NCBI GenBank assembly: GCA_032871835.1
Contig: CM065297.1
Span: forward strand, 63,351,253-63,415,252
Direction: 5' to 3'
Origin: Dipteronia dyeriana
Taxonomy: Eukaryota; Streptophyta; Magnoliopsida; Sapindales; Sapindaceae
Length of the DNA stretch: 64,000 nt
The translations under genes and the position numbers were made by a program. Every line of letters starts with the position of its first letter. Position 1 is the first letter of the stretch. The notes under the pieces were generated by a model that was not told where the DNA came from, made no database searches, and worked only from the letters and a program-made list of their open reading frames with translations. This document shows, piece after piece, positions 23,202-32,946 of the stretch.

Positions 23202-23997
23202 ATAAGACGCGTTGTTGAAGAAATTTTAAAGACGGCTCTTTAAAGAAGCTTCCTTGAAATGGCTCCAGTGATCATGCCCGATGAAAACCTGACAAGATGA
23301 CATCGCCTTAAGCATATCCTGGGGAGAAGGATAGAAAGGACCTCCTAAAGATTTAGCCCTTACATATTTAACCTCCGGGTGGAATGAGCCCATGTTCGGG
23401 TCAGAAGTCTCCGCACCTGCTGATACTTCAACATGAACGTTTGGGGGAATCTCAGCCTTGGTATCTTCATCACTTGAGTCAATGAATGAAACCACCCAAG
23501 GAAGATTATAAGGACGAGCGGGAGAATCGACCACTTTCCGTTTCTCAGCCCGAGAACTGTGGAAGCCAAGATCAGCTGAAGGGTCTTCTTGTTCATCATC
23601 CCAGAAGGACTCAAAAAGGCCAGGATCTATATTTACTTATCCTTCAGAGGTTTTATCTCCATCCCTGGCACTCAACCGCTCTGTAGGAACCTCAACCGGG
23701 GAGCTTGACTCATCGGGCCCCTCACCAAGACCATCACTTTAACTTACCCCGTCTTCAGGAAATTTATGAGTATGGTCAGCTAGGCCGCTCGGACCACTAG
23801 ATTCCCTTATGATTGACTGAATGACTTCCTCAGAGACGTACTCGGGGATCCCTGCTTCAGCCTCTTCGGCTTCATCATCCGACTCAGACGGGGAGATACC
23901 TTCCTTGCTTTGACGAGAAGCCTCTTTTTGGCTCGCCTGAAGGATTGATTTCACCTGGCAAGCTTGGATGTCACAGACGATGTCTGAGTCATACACT

Positions 23998-24080
23998 CTA
24001 AAAAAAATGATGATAAAAAGAATCACGTCAGAATATAAAAAGCAACATTTGAAAAAAAAAAGGGTAGGAAGATCACTTAC
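23998..24080 (-). other. Intron 1 of the antisense gene, element 1
   Basis: Donor CGAT/GTAAGTGATC and acceptor TTTTTTTAG/AGTG, 83 bases, AT-rich. It corresponds exactly to 45983-46059 in element 2, with coding similarity on both sides and none inside. Confidence 0.8.
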
Positions 24081-25720
24081 ATCGCATGCGGTAGCCTGAA
24101 ATCTGCTAAAGAAGCCAAAATCTATCATCTTCTTCTCATAGAAAAGATAAGACCTGCTCCTTTTTTCCAGAGTGCGAACTGCAGCCCGAGCAAGTCTGGT
24201 CAGCTCAGTATCTCAAAATTTAAGTTTTTTCTTGTTCCATACATCAGGGGAACAGAAAAAACGGGGAACTTTTAGCACCGTCCGAGTCTCCCCAGCCGAA
24301 AGAGTAACTTCAAGTCCAAGGTTCCCTCCGATGAAAAACCAATTGTTATTCCAGTAGTTGTTGGACGAGGGGAATCCCCATACGAAGCCCCTCTTTTTGG
24401 CATCATTAGAGGTGTCAACTCGCCAATTCACTTTTGTCCCCTCAGGGACCCAGCAATCTGGCAGATTAGACATGAGAAAATAAGTCCCTGTCCGACGAGA
24501 TTACCTTAGTGTGTAGAAATGCCTGATTTCACTCGGGGATAGAGGTGACAAGTTTATCCGGCTTCACATATGCCACATGCACATCAAAATCTTGTAGCTG
24601 TTTGGGGCCAGTTGGGCTGGAGCAATCCATGCTTCAGCCAGAAACCAGGCAATAAACGGCTGAAGAGGAAGAGTGACGCCGTAACAAAGCATAGACCCAC
24701 AGATTGCCACCATGCCCGGGGGAAGGTTCCATACGACTCTATCACCGACATGAGATAGAGTAACTGAGTCATCCAAGTCAAATCGAGCACGATATTTCCC
24801 GATTTCATCTTCCCCGACCATATTCGGCTCGACGTCATACCCACTCTCGCGATCGACAGAAAAAAAGAGACGAGATTTTCTGAACTCCTCTTCAACATCC
24901 TTCTCATCAATAATTTGTTCCCTGATCCGGACGCTGCCCGAGTTATGCTTATGGACTTCACTTTTACTTTGATGTTTCCCCATCCTCGATCAAAGAGGTA
25001 CCCTATGATCAGAAACGACAGATTCAAAACTAGATGACTCAGAACTAGATTCAGAACTAAAACTAGGGTTAGGGTAAAGCCTAGAAACGTCAACATCTAA
25101 AAAAGGAGGTTCATCAGGGGATTTCCCACAATAATCTACGAGCGCAAGAAACCAGTTAAAAATCTCATCGATCAAATGCTTCAAGAGATATAGTAAATAG
25201 TCGACGACGAGAAGATGGATCCATAAAAACTAACATTGAGTGAAGAAACCTGTTGTAAAAACTTCAACGGAGAATAGAGATTTCAGCACAAAGAAATATG
25301 GGTTGGAAAATTTCTGGAGTCTTTGAGAATAAACCAGGGCAACGTTCAGTGGAGCATTTAAAGGATAATAGCACAAAACCCTAGGATCTCAAGAAGCGGG
25401 AAAAATCAAAGATAGATTTGATGACGTAGATGGCGCACTAGGGAACGCGTAGGTCATTTCTCATAAATGGTATCGAGAAATGAAGCGGTAGAGGACACGT
25501 GTTAAGAGAATAACTGACCAAGACTGTCAGACTCCAAAACGTCGCAATCTTTGAGATTTCGCGTGAGAGGCAAATTGAATTTACATGGTCACCATTAAGA
25601 AACATCGTTATGACAAGACATTTACTATGGCGTTAATGAGACATAACAAATTGAATGGTTGATTAAAATACTTTTGCCCGGAATGAAACTCTATTCGGCA
25701 AAAATATTTTAAGGGAGTAT

Positions 25721-26617
25721 TGTCGTATGCAAATTTTATCAGATGTACACGTCATTGACAAAAAGGATAAAATTGACAGGTGGACATCCGAATAGGCATT
25801 CAGAAAATATCCTGCAAGATATCACCCAAGAAGAGGAACCTGAGTAAATATAAAAATAAGTATTGAGAAAAACCTACTCGGGATCAATTGACGTCATATT
25901 CTCCTCGGGATCAGTTAACGTCGCTCGGGGTTAGCTGACGTCATGTTCTACTCGGGTTCAGATAATATCATTCGGGACCAGCTAACATCATGTTCTACTC
26001 GGGACAAATATGAAGAAACCCGAATAAAGAAGCCCAACACATAACTCGCACACGAACCAAGAATCATGTTAAAATACTTAAAGATATCTGCGTCAAAGAA
26101 GAATTCCAAGATGTATAGGATACCAAATAGGAAAAAGATTCCAAATTAGGCAACGATTTTATTTCTTCAAAAAAACTATGCATTAATAAGGAAATAAGTC
26201 CTAACTGGACTATATTACTAGAGTCTCATTCGATCTCTATACAAATCTCCAAAATAGGAAAGATGACAGACTACTCCAAACAAGTAACCAAATTATAATT
26301 AAATACAGGAATCTTTCATCACTTGTACAAAAAGGATTAGGGTTCTATGTACATATAAATAGACCTATAATCTCGTCATAAAAAGGATATAGCAAAATAC
26401 AGAGAAAAAAAAGAGAGATCGAGGGTTGTAATCTTTATTTCAATAGTGAATTTTGGCTCGGTTGATTATTCAACCACCCGTGGACGTTTCTCCGGTCACC
26501 AGAGTTTTACCACGTAAAACTTGTGTCTAATTACTTTCTCCTTCTCTTTCTCTTTGTGATCACGGCTAAAATCCAATCTTGTTGACTTTGTCATACATCC
26601 ACAAATCAACGTCAACA
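25721..26617 (+). repeat. 3' LTR of element 1
   Basis: 897 bp, same ends and length as 12658-13554. TATA at 26354-26361. Followed by the second ATAGT (26618-26622). Confidence 0.95.
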
Positions 26618-26622
26618 ATAGT

Positions 26623-26911
26623 TTTCAGTTAATCTACCAGACGTATTTTTTTGTTTTTTTTTTTAAATACAGCTTTTAGTTGATGTTACTAGATATGTTC
26701 CTGGATTTCAAAACTGAAACTAAAAACATTAATTTCATTTTTAATTTTATTTTTATTTTCAAAAAAAAAAAGTAAATGAAAAACGCTTATAAGACCCATT
26801 CTAAGAAAAAGCAAGAGACCATAAAAAGCAAACAAATGTTTATTTTAAGGGCTTTTGCATGGGAAGAGACACGTTGTTGCATGCTAATGGAAATGTGTAA
26901 AGAGGATATGA
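26623..26911. other. No gene recognised
   Basis: AT-rich continuation of the sequence interrupted at 12657. Nothing identifiable. Confidence 0.4.
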
Positions 26912-27059
26912 ATTTGTGAAAGGCTTAATTGCACAAATGTCCCCTAAGTTTAAACACCCCCCATGGAATTCACACCACTTATTCGAGTCTCGATGCTCTG
27001 GCGATAAGGTCATTTTGGGTGGCTACTTAACAGTGATGCCCATACCTCATAAGACTTTC

Positions 27060-28130
27060 ACCACATCCTATGGTTCGATGCTCAAGGTAAATTAAGGGAC
27101 TCGAGGCATTCGTCTGCCATCGCTTCAAGCTGGTCTATCGTATGGTCGCCTCCTTTCATCCGATCATTCCCTTTCGCCTTTGTTTCATCGATCATTGGAT
27201 CTTCTATCGACGTGTTGGTCGTGCATGTATTCTCTAGATTGGGTGGCCGATCTATAGTTGGCTTCGTCTTCTTCCCACTTTATTTATGCCCATGCTTTGA
27301 CTAGTACGTCTTCCATCGTTCGACAAGGGTACTTCATTAACTCCTTGTACAGGTCTGAGCCGTACTGCAATCCTTTTCTAAAAGCAAAAATGGCAATGGC
27401 AGGATTACAGTTAGGAATCGATACATTTTCTTTGATAAATCGACTGACGTAGTCTCATAGCCTTTCCCCTCGTCTCTAGGTTATGATGTAAAGATCGTCT
27501 GATTGTTACTCAAGCTTTCAACTGCTCGACAAATGTATTGGTAAGCTGAGCAAAGGAAGCAATCAAATTATTCGGCAAATTTATGTACCACTATAGGGCA
27601 GGTCCTGTCCGACTCGATCCAAACCCTTGGCACATGCAAGCCTCTCTATGGTCTGCGGTATTATTGTTGTAAACATCTGTTGTCTGTATTGCACGATATG
27701 GTCGTCTGGATCCATTGTCTTATTATCTTGCTTAATGTTTGAAAAATTAAACTTTCTTGTCATTTCCATGAGAGTGATCTCATCTACAAATGGCGAATAA
27801 ACAAAAGTATTCGTTGTTCTACACTTTATCGGAGCCATACTCCTGGGATCCTATGGATTATAGCTTCTATTTCTGTAAACCTGTGAACAACTTTGGGGTC
27901 AGAAAAAGGGTTAGGTTTTACCATATCAGTGTTTGCATAGGGCTGTTGGTTCGATTATCTCTGTGTCCCAAATGGGGTAGAGGGATTTGCTTGATTGATG
28001 TTTGTATCTACTACCAAAATCGACTCGCTGACATCCACCAAAGGCGGATTAAACGGTGCTCTCGCGGATCGATTTTCTTGTCTTATACTAGTCTCCTGAC
28101 CCTCATTTCAGTCATTTGGCTCACTCACTA
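27060..28130 (-). pseudogene. gag: Ty3/gypsy gag fragment (minus strand)
   Basis: Minus-strand translation gives gag domain features, with ENRSARAPFNPPL near 28070, TMDPDDHIVQYRQQMFTT (27656-27720) and ERLACAKGL (about 27625-27650). After a frameshift come NENVSIPNCNPAIAIFAFRKGL and DLYKELMKYPCRTMEDVLVKAWA (about 27270-27430). The DPDDH..QYRQ.MF block is typical of plant gypsy gag. It belongs with the primer site and LTR at 28360-29163. No pol is present. Confidence 0.75.
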
Positions 28131-28359
28131 GATCGCCAACTTGATTCTATTCCAACGTTCACACGTTTGCAATTTGGTCGAGCTTCATTTGCCTCGGTTC
28201 TTTGCTCAAACCTTTTCATTTTCCTTCTCAAGAGTTTGTAAACGGGTCACATTCTCCATCATTTATATAGTTAGGAAAGACATTCTTGCCTCGAAATCTT
28301 CTGTGTCAGTCATCGTTGATTTGATTTACCCTGTGTTGCGATCAAAAGATTGTCAACGC

Positions 28360-28378
28360 CCAATGGTGGGTGCCAAAC
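28360..28378 (-). other. Primer-binding site of the gypsy fragment
   Basis: On the minus strand TTTGGCACCCACCATTGGGCG follows the LTR end CTACAG. TGGC(A/G)CCCACC.TGGGG is a common primer site of plant gypsy elements. Confidence 0.65.
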
Positions 28379-29160
28379 TGTAGTCGATCGAATCTACAAT
28401 TACTTTGATTCGTCGAGGTGAGCACTAACAACCTGTGAAATAAGATGAAAAGAAAATGAGGGTGTCAAGCCACAAAGGGGTTTTTTTTAGGACTCTACGA
28501 CGCTCAAGTCAGTATTAGTTCGATATTGTTGTACAATTTAAACTGGAAAGAATACAAACCGGTTTGCTCAATGTTGTCTATCGAGCAATTTATCGATATA
28601 CTTTGCTCGACTTGGATGATTGATCGTTTAGGTCGATATCGTTCTTACTCAAGCTTACTTGATCGAAGCCTAGTTTGGATCTTTGTTGCTCGACTATGGA
28701 GATCATCGATAATCGAGTCGATAGTAAACTTGTGAGTTGTATGGTTAACCTTGCCTAGGGCGGTGACCAACAATAAATGCGGGGAGTCTAGGGCACAATA
28801 AATGTTTGATGTAAGAAATTGAGAATGATAGAGAGCTTACGTGAGAATAGTGCGTGTAAAAATCAGAACTCTTTTCTATGGAAAAGGGTCATATATATAG
28901 TGAGCCAGAATCAACTCAACGCTCCTCTTCTTTATGTGAGGGCATGAATCACAGAGTCCGTTTTGATTCATTTTGAATCGAACAACTTAAAAAATGACGT
29001 TAGTAATGTCAAATCATAATCAACTCATTTATGAGTTGATTTGACCACGTGTGTAAGATGCTGGACTTTGGGTCAACCTTTCCTAATGGGCTTTTGTTTG
29101 GATACTAAATAGGATTTTTGAATTGGGCTCGTGTTCCAACTTTTGCCCAATACAATAACT

Positions 29161-29163
<3 letters not shown>
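28379..29163 (-). repeat. 5' LTR of the gypsy fragment (785 bp)
   Basis: On the minus strand it begins TGTAGTTATTGTATTGG and ends GATTCGATCGACTACA, so the ends form a short inverted repeat TGTAG/CTACA. It lies directly next to the primer site and gag. A TATA-like CTATATATATGACC is present near 28890-28905 (minus). The 3' LTR is not in the window. Confidence 0.75.

Positions 29164-29215
<52 letters not shown>
29161..29215 (+). repeat. Compound (AC)n(AT)n microsatellite
   Basis: AC repeats pass into AT repeats directly outside the LTR. Confidence 0.95.
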
Positions 29216-29219
<4 letters not shown>

Positions 29220-29280
29220 TTTTAAGGCTTAGTTGTACAAAATAATTTAAATCTGTTTATTTCCAATTATTTTGTGCAGT

Positions 29281-29733
29281 TAAGATTTAAAAATAATTTA
29301 AATCTATTTATATAATTTTAAAAGAACTCATATATATATATAATATTTAAAATAAACTCACATTAAATAATAGTATATAAAAATAAATTTATGAAAAGGA
29401 AAAAAAATAAGAAACTAAAAGAAAATTAGTTATTTTAAATCAATTAAAATTATGGAAAGAAATAGATTTAAATTATTTTGTGTCATTAAGCCTTAAAAAT
29501 AATTTAAATCTATTTATATAATTTAAAATGAAATCATATATAAACTATATATTTTAAATAAATTCATATTCAATAATAATAATAATATATAAAAATAGAT
29601 TTATAAAAAAGAAAAAAAAACAACAGAGAAATAATTATTTAAACGTGTTAAAATTATGGAAAGAAACATATTTAAATTATTTTGTTTCATTAAGCCTTAA
29701 AAATAAATTAAAAATAAACTCATTTATATAGTG

Positions 29734-29773
<40 letters not shown>

Positions 29774-29915
29774 AATTCATATTTAATAATAATAATATAT
29801 AAAAACGGTTTTATGAAAACGAAAAAGAAAATAAGAAAACAAAATGAAAATAATTATTTTTAATCTGTTAAAATTGTGGAAAGAAACATACTTAAATTAT
29901 TTTATCAATTAAGCC
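29281..29915 (+). repeat. Three-unit AT-rich tandem repeat, period 204-219 bp
   Basis: Units start at 29281, 29487 and 29691 with TAAG(C/A)(C/T)TTAAAAATAAATT-like sequence, and a fourth start is at 29910. Each unit ends with GGAAAGAAA(T/C)A..TTTAAATTATTTTGT. The left flank (29222-29252) is an inverted copy of a unit end, so the array begins with a palindrome. The third unit has a (TA)n expansion (29735-29771). Confidence 0.8.
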
Positions 29916-29983
29916 TTAAAATCTAATTCATACATACATATATATACACACACACATTTAAATCAACAATCCTCTAACAATAT

Positions 29984-30055
29984 GTTTGAGTAGCTCAATT
30001 GGCTAGAGTTTATGGCTTTTAACCACAAGGTTGATGATTCAATCCTTGATGAAAA
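29984..30055 (+). other. tRNA-like segment (SINE head or tRNA relic)
   Basis: TAGCTCAATTGGCTAGAG (29991-30008) resembles the A box and D arm of a tRNA. TTGATGATTCAATCC (30031-30045) resembles the B box and T arm, at normal spacing, with CTTTTAACC where an anticodon loop would be. The acceptor stem does not pair convincingly. It is not a functional tRNA; a tRNA-derived SINE head is possible. Confidence 0.45.
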
Positions 30056-30301
30056 CATTTAAATTTTTAAATAGAGGTCAAAAGTTTTCAAGGGTTGACT
30101 TGCTATTATAGAGAATATAGGGACCCCTTTATCTAAGGGCAAAGCTCATGGGGGATTTATAGTTTCATGTAAGGGTATTTTCATCATTCCCATTTGGTCA
30201 ACGTTTTACAAATGATGTTTATGCAAAAAAAGGAAAGGTTGCATATGAGTGCAATTTTGTCTAAACTTAAGGGATGTTTATGCAATTAAGCATTTGTGAA
30301 A

Positions 30302-32119
30302 CAAAATATTAAACATTAAATGTGTTTAAAACTTAGCAAATACGATTACCCGGTCTGTTATATGACAATGAAGTTACATATAGTGCAAAGAAAGTTATAT
30401 GATATTGAAATTATATGCCAGTACAAAACAGATTACAAAGTTACATACCGATCAAAACAAAGTTACATGTCAATGAATAAACATTACACCAATTTTGAAC
30501 TGATAAATAGACAAGTCCAACCATATGAGAAGAGATTACATAAAACAATAAATTGTAGAGAAAAAGAATACAACTCCTGGTAATAGATCCTTACACTTAA
30601 CAAACAAGAGTCATTTACTTCAAATTATGAAACTCACATTTAGAATTATTTTTTTCCCGTTTATTTTTGGCTCCAATCAGAAGCAAATTTCCATCACAAA
30701 AAAAATCAAAAACAAGGAAAAATTGGAGGAACTATAGTGTACAGAGTCGAAACTTAGATGGAATTAAAATCAATTATGCTAAAAAATGAAAGTGGAACAA
30801 TAGATAGAGACCCATTAAAACAAAGAACCAAAATATCATGAAAAATTACAATTTTTTTACTCCAGAAAAATCGAAGAACATCTAATTATTCTATTCTGAG
30901 ACAAACTCATTTCAATAAAAGAACAAATAATCTAAATGTGAGTACAAAACCAAATTTCTAATCGGTTTCAATGATAAATCAAATGGAATTTAGAAAAGGT
31001 AAACTTACAGTGAAAGGAGAGAGAGACAGGAAAGAGAGATGTTAGCCGAAAAAGAAATTGGTGCGATTGAAGAAGGAATTAACGTCGTCGGAGAATGAAT
31101 TGGAGCCACTAAAACCCTTTCTTTTTTCCTTTTTTCTTTTTTTTTCTACATGTAACCCCAGCAGAGTAAAAAACTCATTTTCATTTATTATTTTTTTAAA
31201 ATTTCAAGTCTATTAATGACAATTTTGTTTAGAATTGAATAAAAGTTATGAAACCAATAAAATACAAATTGTTGGTTAGAAATAATAAACCCAAATTTTT
31301 TTGGCTCTTTATAAATCTTTGAGTTTTTAATATGATATATGTAATATTATCAGACTTGCCAATGAAACTGCATAAAAGACAAGACGACAATGGAATGGAC
31401 AAGTGGTAAACATCAAAGCCATGACTAGTCACCGTACAGATTTTTACTCACAAAATCACCATTGTTAACTATGAATTTTCTTCAATGAACCTTAGATTCA
31501 TTGTATTTAGCAATTTCAATAGAATTTTTCAATTTGGAACATAGCTTTCTATCCCAATTATATAAACCCACATGGTTTGCTTAATTTAGGGTTATTTTTG
31601 TTTGATTTAGGATTCTGCACACAGATTTGATTTGGTGTGGTTGTAAAAAAAAATAATTCAATTTAAAGGGTTATTAACATTTAGGGTTAATTTGATATTT
31701 TCAAGATGGTAAATAGTATATTATTTAATTTAAAAAATTTATAATTGGTGTAGGAAGTAAATTGATGTGCGGGAAACTATTTTGGATGGCAATAGAACCA
31801 CCCTATTATCTAATACATTTGGCTTAGAGATGAATTTGTTTTTTGACAAAGTGATCCTTATTTAATTGCAATAAAAAACAAATAATCGATTATTACCACC
31901 ACTCTATGTGCCTTTGTGGTAAAGGATGCTCATTCAGTCTAATGATGTTTCAGGTTTACATCGCATATAAAAAATAAATAAATAAACAAACTGACTATCA
32001 ATTCAAGATCTCAAGTTTTGATTTTAGAATTTGATACAAACATAGAAACAAGTCATAAAATTTGGGTCCAATTCATCCCCAACCCAATTTTGACAAGGCT
32101 AGCCCAACCCAACAACCCA
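30302..32119. other. No gene recognised; possible promoter/5' exon remnant on the minus strand
   Basis: AT-rich. The minus strand of about 31110-31010 reads as a CT-rich leader (TCTCTCTTTCCTGTCTCTCTCTCC) ending in a good splice donor CACT/GTAAGTTTACC. That is what a plant 5' untranslated exon looks like, but no coding exon follows in recognisable form. Confidence 0.4.
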
Positions 32120-32644
32120 AATCAGTTTTGAACGGCGATATTTACACTATTTTAAAACTATATGTACACTCTAAATTTTTAAATTTTTGAATTTCAGCAT
32201 TGATATTAAATTAAATTATTATTATCTTAATTAAAAGTTATTATAATTTTTATAAAAAATACTAAATAATTCAATTTGACTCGTCTCTCTCTAAAAAAGT
32301 TTTCTAAAAATCGATCTACAACTCATTTCTCTCTCTCTACAAAATTTGTCTCTCTCCAGATTCTGCACAAGAAGGTAACAAATATTTCTAAACTTCACTT
32401 ATATATTTTTTATGCATTTTAGATATTTTACATGCGTTTCTATGTGGTTTAACAGTGCATCCATTCCTTACGATATGTTATTCCAGACTTTGTATGAACA
32501 TGTATGAACATTTAATCTCTAGGTTACGAGGTTTTATTTTAATAGATCCGAGCTTTTTTTATGTGTGACCGATATTATTTTAAGAAGAATTGAGGTTATT
32601 TTATATTGGACCGAGTTTTTTTATATTTGGAAAAAAGCTCAATT

Positions 32645-32888
32645 ATTTGAAAAATATGCTCGACCATCCCACACAAAAAGTTCTCAATCCCTTACAAAAA
32701 GTTCTCGATCCCTTACAAAAAAGCTCGATCCATTACAAAAATCTTTTGATCCCTTACAAAAAAGCTCGATCTCTTATAAAAAGTTCTTGATCCTTTATAA
32801 AAAAAAGCTCGATTCTTGTTAAAATAAGCTCGGTCACACATTATAAAAAGGATCGATCGCTTACAAAAAATGTTCGATCCCTTACAGT
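32645..32888 (+). repeat. Left subterminal repeat array of the large Mutator-like element
   Basis: About eleven copies of a 20-23 base unit, GCTCGATCCCTTACAAAAA, with variants (GTTCTCGATCCC, GCTCGATCTCTTATAAAAA). The unit contains TCGATC. A 60-90 residue open frame through it is a by-product of the repeat period. Confidence 0.88.
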
Positions 32889-32946
32889 TAAGAATTTTTT
32901 TAATTCTTATTAATTTAAAATGTAATTTTTTTTTATTTTGTTAATA

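Larger units (their letters stand above)
22275..25224 (-). pseudogene. Antisense gene of element 1 (Transposase_28-like protein with coiled coil)
   Basis: The ATG at 25224 (MDPSSRRR) and the stop at 22275 (after KSSKSSSQP) match element 2. The N-terminal domain resembles the plant 'putative gypsy type transposon' domain (Pfam Transposase_28, from memory): YRARFDLDD, the GVTLPLQPF.AWFL block and APAQLAPNSYKI (about 24590-24830). Then come ECWVPEGTKV-like and GLEVTLSAGETRTVLKVPRFF segments, an acidic middle region and a C-terminal coiled coil (22750-22950). Two introns with GT..AG ends, 23998-24080 and 23134-23201, sit at the same places as in element 2. Early frame breaks (near 25170) and other stops exist. 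Function is unknown; such antisense ORFs are recorded in Tat-lineage elements. Confidence 0.8.
12658..26617 (+). mobile_element. Element 1: complete Tat-type Ty3/gypsy LTR retrotransposon
   Basis: The element is 13,960 bp, with two 897-bp LTRs that start TGTCGT and end CAACA and a 5-bp ATAGT target duplication. Just inside the 5' LTR is a primer-binding site (ATTGGCGCTAGAAAAG, 13555-13570); just before the 3' LTR is a purine tract (AAGGGAG, 25711-25717). Order on the plus strand: gag, protease, reverse transcriptase, RNase H, second RNase H, integrase (split by a solo LTR), then a spacer with tandem repeats, then a long gene on the opposite strand. The dual RNase H and the additional antisense ORF 3' of pol are known traits of the Tat lineage. 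Many stops and frameshifts make it non-autonomous now. By eye the LTRs differ at roughly 5 percent of positions. Confidence 0.93.
26922..30291. mobile_element. Mutator-like element carrying a retrotransposon fragment
   Basis: The left end GCTTAATTGCACAAATGTCC and the inverted right end (complement of ...GGGATGTTTATGCAATTAAGC) match over about 34 bases with a few differences. They are flanked by ATTTGTGAA(A) at 26912-26921 and 30292-30301. A 9-10 bp duplication points to the Mutator superfamily. Between the ends are a minus-strand gypsy gag, primer site and LTR, microsatellites, a three-unit tandem repeat and a tRNA-like segment. No transposase is seen. Either the retrotransposon jumped into the element and lost its 3' part, or the element grew by capture. 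Confidence 0.7.

Noticed and set aside
29281..29915. Possible CRISPR-like array
   Set aside because: Only three units of about 205 bases without regular short repeat-spacer structure, in a plant nuclear context.
31905..31960. Second tRNA-like segment
   Set aside because: Only a weak A-box-like sequence; no B box at proper spacing.
32565..32822. Open frames with repeated LTKSS/DPLQKS segments
   Set aside because: The pattern comes from the 20-23 bp tandem repeat; it is not a repeat protein gene.
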